In this document: positions 18,517-26,010 of the stretch, in pieces
Layout of the letters: each line of letters begins with the position of its first letter
Numbering within the stretch: the first letter of the stretch is position 1
Assembly (NCBI GenBank): GCA_022800525.1
Contig: JAAWQM010000005.1
Location: 1 to 64,000, forward strand
Source: Oscillospiraceae bacterium
GTDB lineage: Bacteria; Bacillota; Clostridia; Oscillospirales; Oscillospiraceae
Direction of reading: 5' to 3'
Length of the DNA stretch: 64,000 nucleotides
Notes under the pieces: model-generated
What the model was told of the DNA's origin: nothing
Databases searched by the model: none
Seen by the model: the letters and a program-made list of their open reading frames with translations, nothing else
Translations under genes and position numbers: made by a program

Positions 18517-19149
18517 TCAGTTTGCCCCTTCCAATTCCGCAAGATACCCTTGGTATACACTCATCACTTCCTGGCTGTAGTCTGTAGAGTGTGTCCCATT
18601 TTTTATGGCTGCTTTTGCGGCGCTGGGCCCCATGTTGTATGCCATTAAAATTGCATTGCTTTCCGGCTCAAAGCCGTAAAGGATTTCAAGCTCCTGAAGG
18701 TAATCAATCGCAACGGCGGCGCACTGCACCGGGTCCGTCAAATCAGTAACGCCAAGGACTTCCATCCGGTCCGTGTGCCAACGTGTGTTAATCTGCATGA
18801 TCCCGAGGCTGTTGCCGCCGTCTCCCGCTGTCTGCGGGTCGAATTTGCTTTCGTGTTCTGCAATCGCCATAATGAAGCAGAACAGAAAGGCGTCACACTC
18901 GCAGGCATCATATATTGCCCATTGCGCTTCGGCATCGAGGGGAATGTCCAGGGACTTGACTTGGCGCAATGAGCCGTCGTCGCTCCAGAGCTCCGTAGCT
19001 GAATCTGCCGGAAGATCGATTTCTTCCAGCCCTGTGGGAGCCTCCGTGATCGCTGCCTCCCAGGCTCTCAAAGCAGCGATCAAACAGAGAGCAAGGGCAG
19101 CGGAGACAACTGCTAATAGAACCTTGATCCTCTTTTCCACTCGCCACAC
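18517..19149 (-). CDS. Lytic transglycosylase (SLT domain)
   Basis: IMAIAEHESKFDPQTAGDGGNSLGIMQINTRWHTDRME...NAILMAYNMGPSAA; N-terminal TM. Confidence 0.85.
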   Translation of the reverse strand: MWRVEKRIKVLLAVVSAALALCLIAALRAWEAAITEAPTGLEEIDLPADSATELWSDDGSLRQVKSLDIPLDAEAQWAIYDACECDAFLFCFIMAIAEHESKFDPQTAGDGGNSLGIMQINTRWHTDRMEVLGVTDLTDPVQCAAVAIDYLQELEILYGFEPESNAILMAYNMGPSAAKAAIKNGTHSTDYSQEVMSVYQGYLAELEGAN

Positions 19150-19176
19150 CTCCTAATGATAATAGATTTGCGACCG

Positions 19177-19201
19177 AAGGCCCGGCAATTAGCCGGGCCT
19201 T
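19177..19201. terminator. Stem-loop, terminator-like
   Basis: aaggcccggc aatta gccgggcctt. Confidence 0.5.
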
Positions 19202-19408
19202 TTACCGCATTACCGCCAAGACGGTCAGAAATGCGGTCATTTTGTAGGGGGCATAATGCGCACCCCGACAGGTCAGGACGCAGTACCGAATTCTACTAAG
19301 AGAAGATGTATTTGAGCAAAGGGCGCAAATGAAAAGAGCTGGCTGTTCTTTTTCGTATCCCTATCTTACCACATTTTTTCTTGTTTGTGAATATGGCTCC
19401 TTACAATA

Positions 19409-19518
19409 TTTTGCACCTGCATGCAAATAAGGATCATAAGCTCTTCAGAAATCAGCGATGCGGCATGGGAACGACGGTATGCAGAGATGCGGTTACAGTA
19501 CGTAAAGCAGGTGCAAAA
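19409..19518. repeat. Perfect 12-bp inverted repeat upstream of resolvase gene
   Basis: ttttgcacctgc (19409-19420) and gcaggtgcaaaa (19507-19518). Confidence 0.6.
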
Positions 19519-19582
19519 ATGAGCTTTCTTCTGTAAAATACATCCAAAGCCCAACATTTTATAGATAGAAGGGAGTTTACAC

Positions 19583-20188
19583 ATGGAAGGCAACACTTAC
19601 GGCTACGTCCGGGTATCCACCCAGGAGCAGAACGAGGCGCGGCAGCTTACCGCCATGCGGGAATTTGGCGTGCTGGAGGAGCACATCGTTGTTGAACGGC
19701 TGTCGGGAAAGGATTTTAACCGTCCCCGCTATCAACGGCTGATCCGGAAATTGCAGCCGGAGGATGTACTGGTGGTCAAGAGCATTGACCGGCTGGGGCG
19801 GAATTATGACGAGATCCTGGAGCAGTGGGGTGCGATCACAAAAACACGCAAAGCAGCCATTGTTGTCCTGGACATGCCGCTGCTGGACACCCGGCAGGGG
19901 CGGGACCTGACCGGGACGCTGATTGCGGACATTGTACTCCAGCTGCTCAGCTATGTGGCGCAGACAGAGCGCGAATACCTCCGCCAGCGGCAGGCGGAGG
20001 GGATTGAGGCTGCGAGAGAGCGGGGCGTTCAGCTGGGAAGAGGACGGCTCGAACTTCCAAAGAAATTTTATACCTTGGCGGAACAATGGCGGAAGGGCGA
20101 TATATCATCCAGAAGCGCTGCGCAGCAGCTGGGGATATCCTATCAGACTTTTTTGCGCAGAGCCAAGGAACACTGCACAGGCCTGTAG
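19583..20188 (+). CDS. Serine recombinase / resolvase
   Basis: YGYVRVSTQEQNEARQ; VVKSIDRLGRNYDEIL; C-terminal HTH (SSRSAAQQLGISYQTFLRRAKEH). Confidence 0.95.
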   Translation: MEGNTYGYVRVSTQEQNEARQLTAMREFGVLEEHIVVERLSGKDFNRPRYQRLIRKLQPEDVLVVKSIDRLGRNYDEILEQWGAITKTRKAAIVVLDMPLLDTRQGRDLTGTLIADIVLQLLSYVAQTEREYLRQRQAEGIEAARERGVQLGRGRLELPKKFYTLAEQWRKGDISSRSAAQQLGISYQTFLRRAKEHCTGL

Positions 20189-20294
20189 AGCGGGAACAGG
20201 CTATCCAACAGAATCAAGGGGCTGTAAAAAACAGCCTGCGGCCTCTTTATTGTTCTCAGAGCGGATTGAACCGCTCGCAGGCATTCCTCCTGAT

Positions 20295-20416
20295 ATTCCT
20301 TCCGAACCGAAAGGTCGGAAGGAATCATTGCCATGTTTTTGCGGTTGCCCCGCCAGGGGCGAGCAAAATGGCTCAAATCGGATATATGATTTCCGAATTT
20401 TGAATTCGGAAGTAAT
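20295..20416. repeat. Dispersed palindromic repeat family A, copy 1
   Basis: attccttccga-accgaaagg-tcggaaggaat at left, central gccccgccaggggc, atttccgaatttt gaattcggaagt at right; same layout as 58377-58502. Confidence 0.7.
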
Positions 20417-20516
20417 AAAAACGCAGTCCTCTCGACTGTCCCCATATCTGTTTGCTCAAAAACTGAGGAGAGGGCTTCCTTATAAAGTCCTCTCCTTGGC
20501 CTTGTCCCTTTTTTGC

Positions 20517-20741
20517 TCAATCCCCCGGACCGGGATAGATGACCTTGCCGATGTTCCAGTTTCGGGCCACCCTGCGGGCGGCGTCCTGGCGTTCGGCCTC
20601 GTCCCGGTAGGACAGCTCGGCGGTGTGCGCCCCGCAGTCCACGCACTGGACATAGAGGCACCAGCCGCCCTCCTCCTCGATTACCCCCGCGCCGTGGCAG
20701 CAGGGGCAGTCCTGCAATTCAATATCCTTGAATGGGTCCAT
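20517..20741 (-). CDS. Lar-like zinc-ribbon (restriction alleviation family-like) small protein
   Basis: MDPFKDIELQDCPCCHGAGVIEEEGGWCLYVQCVDCGAHTAEL...ARNWN: CPxC...CxxCG then a conserved ARNWN-like end. Confidence 0.6.
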   Translation of the reverse strand: MDPFKDIELQDCPCCHGAGVIEEEGGWCLYVQCVDCGAHTAELSYRDEAERQDAARRVARNWNIGKVIYPGPGD

Positions 20742-20877
20742 ATCATGTCCTCCTTGGTTGGTAGGAGCAGTATACCATAAACCGGCCCGGAGGGCAAGCC
20801 CGGAGCCGGGACGCCCACGGTCATCAATTTCGCAATCGCGTCCATTTCCGCGCGGTGCAAAATTTTTCAGAGCAGGC

Positions 20878-22119
20878 TCACACTCTTCTCCACACCCCGA
20901 AGAGGCTCTTTTTGTAGCGCTTCAAAGCCTCTTTGGCCGGAGGATATTCTCCCGCCGCCTTCAGCAGATCCACGCCCCGCCGGATGTCCTCCTTCACGCC
21001 GATGCCCTCGGCGTACATCATGCCCAGGCCGTAGCTGCGGCAGATGGAGGGCTCCGCCTTCTCCAGCAGCATTTTGCCCAGCTGAGGGTCCTGTTCGCAG
21101 CCCAGACCCAGCAGATAACATGTGCCCAGCCCGTCCGCGCACCGCTTGCCGTCCGAGAGCTTGTAGGCGTCCGACATCAGCTGCACCGCCCGGGCGTAAT
21201 CCTGGGGCACGCCCTCCGCGCCTGCGAAGTATGCCCGCCCAGCCTGTTCCTTGGCGTAATCGCTCATTTTTCCGGCTTTTTCGTAGCACTCCACGGCCTT
21301 TTTCTGGTCCTTTGGAACGAGCTGCCCCTCCCAGCAGGCGTCGCCGATGATCACCCAGGCAGTCAGATGCCCGCCCTCCACGGCCTTCAGGGCGTACTGG
21401 TACCCCTCCTCCTTCTGGCCATTGCTGTAGTACAGGTCCACGGCGTACCTGTATTGCCAGTCCGGGTAACCCAGGTCCGCGCCGGTGCGCTCCCATTCCA
21501 GACCGGTCTTTTTGTCGGGCCGGACCAGGTCTCCCTCTCCAAACATATAATAGTTCACCAGATTCCGCCCGCCCCAGCCCATACCGCCCTGGTAGGCGCT
21601 TTCAAAGTAGGGCAGGCTTTTCTTCATTTGTTCCCGCATCCAGTCCTTCCAGGCGATCTGGCTTGGAAAGTCCTTCTCGCTGATGTTCTCAATCTCCATC
21701 ACGTCCAGGAAATAGTAGGTGTTGCCGATCATGTATTGGCAGAAGAGGCACCCCGCGTCCGCTTTCTCCTTCACGATCTCCCACGCCTCCCGGAGGCTGG
21801 CGAAGGACATGGCCTCCTGGAGAGCCGGGGTGAGCATTCCCAGCCGCATGGCTCCCAGCGCCGCCATGGCGCTGCCCCGGGTGATGGCCTCATGGAGCAT
21901 GGCGTTTGCCGCCGCCCGGTTCTCGGTGAAGGGGTGGAAGTCCCAGCTGTAGCAGGTTCCGGAGAAACAGCGGGAGAGGATATAATAGGCGTCCGGGTCG
22001 CCGGTGTTCTTGGCGGCCTGGAAGACCGCCTCAGCTGCCTGGCTGGCGCGTTTGCTGTCATAACAGTAGTAGATGTTCTCCAAAGCCTGCTCTACAACAT
22101 CGCTGAAATATTTTCCCAT
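20878..22119 (-). CDS. Sel1/tetratricopeptide-repeat protein
   Basis: Repeats such as ALKAVEGGHLTAWVIIGDACWEGQLVPKDQKKAVECYEKAG and GVPQDYARAVQLMSDAYKLSDGKRCADGLGTCYLLGLGC. Confidence 0.85.
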   Translation of the reverse strand: MGKYFSDVVEQALENIYYCYDSKRASQAAEAVFQAAKNTGDPDAYYILSRCFSGTCYSWDFHPFTENRAAANAMLHEAITRGSAMAALGAMRLGMLTPALQEAMSFASLREAWEIVKEKADAGCLFCQYMIGNTYYFLDVMEIENISEKDFPSQIAWKDWMREQMKKSLPYFESAYQGGMGWGGRNLVNYYMFGEGDLVRPDKKTGLEWERTGADLGYPDWQYRYAVDLYYSNGQKEEGYQYALKAVEGGHLTAWVIIGDACWEGQLVPKDQKKAVECYEKAGKMSDYAKEQAGRAYFAGAEGVPQDYARAVQLMSDAYKLSDGKRCADGLGTCYLLGLGCEQDPQLGKMLLEKAEPSICRSYGLGMMYAEGIGVKEDIRRGVDLLKAAGEYPPAKEALKRYKKSLFGVWRRV

Positions 22120-22137
22120 AGTTATCCTGATCTCCTA

Positions 22138-22445
22138 TTGAAAGCATGTCTCGACCGCCTCCCAGCCCTCGTTGGAGGACTGGAACATGCCGCCGTGAAA
22201 TTGCGCCAGCCAGAATCTGGCCTGGACCGGAGCGCTGGCGCGGCGGTAAGCGCGGGACGCCGCCGGACCTGAACGCCGCTGCCCTCCGAACGGAGCGCGG
22301 CCACCAGGAACATGCCCTCCTCCATGAGGGCGCAGTCCAGCCTGACCAGCGCCCTGAAGTCCGCCAGAGGCAGCGGCGCGGCGGGCTGGAGGCTGACATG
22401 CCAGGCTTCTTCCGATATGTAAGCCTCTCCGGCGTTTCCTCCTGC
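22138..22445 (-). pseudogene. Hypothetical protein, probable frameshift
   Basis: AGEAYISEEAWHVSLQPAAPLPLADFRALVRLDCALMEEGMFLVAALRSEGSGVQ in one frame, APVQARFWLAQFHGGMFQSSNEGWEAVETCFQ* in another. Confidence 0.45.
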
Positions 22446-22454
22446 CGTTCACGC

Positions 22455-23459
22455 TCATACCTCCGGAATCTCCCGGATGACCCGCCGCAGGTCCATCGCC
22501 ATGTCCTGTCCGCTGGGGACAAACCCGTACTTGGCAAAGTAGCCGCACAGCGTCTCCGGACAGGCCAGGACCACAGCCACCCGGCCCTTTGCCCTGGCGT
22601 ACTGCACCGCCTGTCCCAGAAGCTGGACGCCGTACCGCTGCCCCCGCAGGCCGGGAACCAGCTCGTACTCCGTGATCCGCAGGGCGTCCGGCCCGGTCTC
22701 CATGGACAGCCTGCCCGCCACGTCCTCGTCCAGCAGGGCCTCGGCGGACTTGCCCGTCTCATCCTCCCGGACCGTGCGGAACCAGAGGCCCGGCTCAGTG
22801 GCGGCATCGTCCTTGTGCCAGCTCTGGCGGCGGAAGGTGGAGATCCCGGCGGGCAGATGGCTGGCGTCATCCCGGAAAACCACCCGGATGTTATCGCCGT
22901 CCGCCTCCAGGAGGGAGACGGCGGTGTTGTCGCCGTGGCCGGTCTGTCCGATCTCCTCCAGGCTCATGCCCTCCAGGGTCCCCAGCAGGGTCCGCAGGGC
23001 CGCGCCGTGGCTGGCCGCGGCAACCGTTCCGCCGGGGTTTTCCGCCGCAATTTGGCGGATGCCCGTCAGGACCCGGTCCCGGACCTGGGCGAAGGTCTCC
23101 GCGCCCTCCACATGCCAGAGGTGGGGCCGCATATTGAAATCCACGTACATCCTCTTGTCCATGCGCTGGATCTCGCCCCAGGTCATCTGTTCCCAGACGC
23201 CCAGCCTGATCTCCCGCAGCAGGGGCATGGGGCGGAACGCCAGCCCCCGGGGGACGTAGAGGGCGGAGGCGGTGGTGTGGGCGCGGGTGAGATCGCTGCC
23301 GTAGACGGCGTCCAGGCGCTGGCCTTGGAAGCGGCGGCGGAGCCACGCCAGCTGGACGTAGCCCTGGGGGGTAATGACGCTGTCGTACTGGCCGTGGGCC
23401 ACGCGGAAGAGGTTGCCCTCGGCCTCTGCGTGGCGGACGAGGAAAATTTTTGTTGTCAT
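22455..23459 (-). CDS. Histidine phosphatase domain fused to GNAT-like acetyltransferase domain
   Basis: N-term FLVRHAEAEGN...SDLTRAHTTASAL...ASHGAALR; C-term ELVPGLRGQRYGVQLLGQAVQYARAKGRVAVVLACPETLCGYFAKYGFVPSG. Confidence 0.85.
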   Translation of the reverse strand: MTTKIFLVRHAEAEGNLFRVAHGQYDSVITPQGYVQLAWLRRRFQGQRLDAVYGSDLTRAHTTASALYVPRGLAFRPMPLLREIRLGVWEQMTWGEIQRMDKRMYVDFNMRPHLWHVEGAETFAQVRDRVLTGIRQIAAENPGGTVAAASHGAALRTLLGTLEGMSLEEIGQTGHGDNTAVSLLEADGDNIRVVFRDDASHLPAGISTFRRQSWHKDDAATEPGLWFRTVREDETGKSAEALLDEDVAGRLSMETGPDALRITEYELVPGLRGQRYGVQLLGQAVQYARAKGRVAVVLACPETLCGYFAKYGFVPSGQDMAMDLRRVIREIPEV

Positions 23460-23553
23460 GCAGGTTGCGCTCCCTTTCTTTGTGTAGGTTCTGTTATCTA
23501 CCGCCCATTATATATGATAGAGCGGTATTTGGCAAATAAAACAGCAGGCCGGC

Positions 23554-23668
23554 GCAGGGAAATCAGTTTTCAGCGCAGGAACCCGGCGGACAGGGGAATC
23601 CATGTAGGTGCGCCCCTACAAAGTCTGGCGCTGTTGGGGAGATGTTTCTTCTGAAAATTGATTTCCGC
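23554..23668. repeat. Dispersed repeat family B, copy 1
   Basis: gggaaatcagttttcag ... ctgaaaattgatttccgc terminal inverted repeats with internal tgtaggtgcgcccctaca. Confidence 0.65.
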
Positions 23669-23817
23669 GAGGCCGGAAGGCCGGTTTTCCCGACTGGAAG
23701 GATCAAGCTGAGGCGGCAAGAAAAAACAGACGGATTCCTGAAAATATAGTTTGCATTTTAACGATATTTCTGGTAGGATAGGGAGGTAATCATTTCATCA
23801 CAGGAGGCTGTCCTTAT

Positions 23818-24210
23818 ATGAAAAAGCTGGTTGTCAGTAAAGAGAATCCCTGCAAGGCTTGTCTCAGCTGCGTCCGGGCCTGTTCCGAGGCGTTCTATAA
23901 GACCTTCGACCCAGACCTGAGCTGCATCCGCATCATCGCCAAGCCTGACGGCGAGCCCAAGGTCCAGAACTGCATTATGTGCGGCAAGTGCGCGCGCACC
24001 TGCACCCACGACGCCATCTCCCAGAACGCCAAGGGCGTTTACATGATTGACAAGCGCAAGTGCGTCGGCTGCGGCGACTGTGTGAAGGCCTGCCCCATGC
24101 AGGTCATGGCCCTGCCCGCCGAAGAGGGGGCTAAGCCCAGCAAGTGCATCGCCTGCGGCATCTGCGCCAAGGCCTGCCCCATGGGGATTCTCTCCGTGGA
24201 GGAGAAGTAA
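23818..24210 (+). CDS. 4Fe-4S polyferredoxin
   Basis: CKACLSCVRACSE, CIMCGKCARTCTH, CVGCGDCVKACPM, CIACGICAKACPM. Confidence 0.95.
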   Translation: MKKLVVSKENPCKACLSCVRACSEAFYKTFDPDLSCIRIIAKPDGEPKVQNCIMCGKCARTCTHDAISQNAKGVYMIDKRKCVGCGDCVKACPMQVMALPAEEGAKPSKCIACGICAKACPMGILSVEEK

Positions 24211-24261
24211 CGTACATAACCGGCCGCTGCCCGCGGGGCGGATGGCGGCGGCTCTGCGCGC

Positions 24262-24297
24262 AAAGGAAGAGGAAGGGGCAGCCCTTCCTCTTCCTTT
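24262..24297 (+). terminator. Terminator downstream of ferredoxin
   Basis: aaaggaagaggaaggg-gcag-cccttcctcttccttt, perfect 16-bp stem. Confidence 0.8.
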
Positions 24298-24341
24298 ATG
24301 CCGCTGCCTGGGGTGGGAAGCCTCATTCCCATACGGCCCGC

Positions 24342-25442
24342 TTATTGCAGGGTAAGGTCCCCGTCCCCGATCCAGCCGGCCCGCCGGAACAGCAGCCCGA
24401 AGGCCCAGCACAGCGCCGCCGGAAGCACAAAGGAAATCAGGACCAGTCCCAGCCAGTCCATGGCCCCCGGCGTAATGGCGGCGGCTCCGTTGGCCAGAGC
24501 CTGGGGGCTGGGGGACAGCCACCCGGTCCACACGCCGATCTGGCCCACCAGCCCGCAGGTGCCCATACCGGAGGACACCGGCGGACCGTTCATCTCCAGA
24601 TGGAACACGCAGGTGGCGATGGGGCCGGTGACAGCGGAGGTCAGGATGGCGGGCAGCCAGATCCGGGGATTTTTCATAATGTTGCCCATTTGCAGCATGG
24701 AGGTGCCCAGCCCCTGGCTCACCAGCCCGCCCCAGCCGTTCTCCCGGAAGGACAGCACGGCGAAGCCCACCATGTTGGCGCAGCATCCCGCCACCGCCGC
24801 GCCTCCCGCCAGCCCGGTAAGGCTGAAGGCCGCGCAGATGGCGGCGGAGGAAATCGGCAGGGTCAGGGCGACGCCCACCAGAACGGAGACAACGATGCCC
24901 ATAAGGAAGGGCTGAAGGTCCGTAGCCCACATGATGAGGCTGCCGACGGCAGTGGCGGCGGTGCCGATAGAGGGAGCCCACCACGCGGACAGCCCTACGC
25001 CCACCAGGATTGTCGTCAGAGGCGTGACCAGGATGTCGATCCTGGTCTCCTTGCTGACGGCTTTGCCGCACTCGGCGGCGATGATGGCGATGAAAAGAAC
25101 GGCCAGCGGCCCGCCCGCCCCAGGCTGGTCGGGGATGAGGGTGGTAGACCCCAGCGCGTTGGCGGCGTAGCCCACAGTAGCCAGGGAGAAGAGGACCAGC
25201 GGCGGAGCCTGGAGGGCAAAGCCGATGGCTACAGCCATAGCCGCCCCGCTCATGGCGGAGGCATAGCCGCCCACATCCACGAGAAAGCCGAGTCCCAGCT
25301 GCTCGCCCAGGGTTTTGATGATGGTGCCGATGAGGAGGGAGCAGAAGAGGCCCTGCGCCATGGCGCTCAGGGCGTCGATGCCGTAGCGCCGGGCGGAAAA
25401 GCAGATGTTTTTGCGCTTCAGGAACGCGTCGAAGTTTTTCAT
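24342..25442 (-). CDS. PTS IIC-like membrane transporter (PTS_EIIC_2 type)
   Basis: Polytopic; DVGGYASAMSGAAMAVAIGFALQAPPLVLFSL...GGPLAVLFIAIIAAECGKAVSKETRIDILVTPL...GMGTCGLVGQIG. Confidence 0.7.
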   Translation of the reverse strand: MKNFDAFLKRKNICFSARRYGIDALSAMAQGLFCSLLIGTIIKTLGEQLGLGFLVDVGGYASAMSGAAMAVAIGFALQAPPLVLFSLATVGYAANALGSTTLIPDQPGAGGPLAVLFIAIIAAECGKAVSKETRIDILVTPLTTILVGVGLSAWWAPSIGTAATAVGSLIMWATDLQPFLMGIVVSVLVGVALTLPISSAAICAAFSLTGLAGGAAVAGCCANMVGFAVLSFRENGWGGLVSQGLGTSMLQMGNIMKNPRIWLPAILTSAVTGPIATCVFHLEMNGPPVSSGMGTCGLVGQIGVWTGWLSPSPQALANGAAAITPGAMDWLGLVLISFVLPAALCWAFGLLFRRAGWIGDGDLTLQ

Positions 25443-25601
25443 CGTCCTATGTACCTCGTTTATCAGTTTTGAAGGGAGCCAGCGCGATACCGCAGGTGTT
25501 ATTGTAATAGATCAGACCGGGAATTGTCAAGTGGCATGGCTGCAGGGCCCGGAGTCTCTGAACGTTTAACCGGCTAATTTCATGCGGCCGGGAAAAAACG
25601 G

Positions 25602-25630
25602 TTGACAAAACCGGGAATTGCGTATAATAT
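25602..25630 (+). promoter_or_regulatory. Promoter for ileS T-box leader
   Basis: TTGACA (25602-25607) - 17 nt - TAATAT (25625-25630). Confidence 0.7.
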
Positions 25631-25639
25631 GATACTGCT

Positions 25640-25900
25640 ATTATGGTGGAATGCGTGGATAAGGACGAGTAACCCGGCTGGCCTGCACAGAGAACCGCCC
25701 GCTTCGGTGGAAGGGCGGAGAGGCGTTCCGGGCGAATATCCCCTTGGAGCAGGCGGCTGAACGGCTTTCCGGCCTACTAGGTCCGCCCGGCAGTGACCGT
25801 TACCTCACAGCTTGAGCGGCTGGCTTGTCCGGCAAGAAGAGTGGTACCGCAGAGGTTGGAGCGCCTTTGTCTCTTTCGGGGGACAAGGGCGTTTTATTTG
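25640..25900 (+). ncRNA. T-box leader, isoleucine
   Basis: T-box motif AGAGTGGTACCGC (25838-25850); specifier context GGGCGAATATCCCC with ATC at 25738-25740; terminator cgcctttgtc...gacaagggcgtttt; ileS follows. Confidence 0.93.
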
Positions 25901-26010
25901 CGGAAAAGCTGTCCCCTCCTCCCGGGGGAACGCCCCGCCGGACCTGCCGGCAGGAACTGCCGAAGGGTCATTCTGGAATATCATCATTTTCTCACAGGAG
26001 GAATCTACCA

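Noticed and set aside
19366-19596. 76-aa minus ORF upstream of the resolvase
   Set aside because: Cys/His-scattered translation with no domain; overlaps the inverted repeat region that is better read as regulatory DNA.
20728-23654. Long plus-strand ORFs (20728-22272, 22146-23654)
   Set aside because: Opposite the Sel1 and histidine phosphatase-GNAT genes; low-complexity translations without domains.
23758-25472. ORFs 23758-25071 (-) and 24144-25472 (+)
   Set aside because: Both are out-of-frame shadows of the ferredoxin and PTS IIC-like genes.
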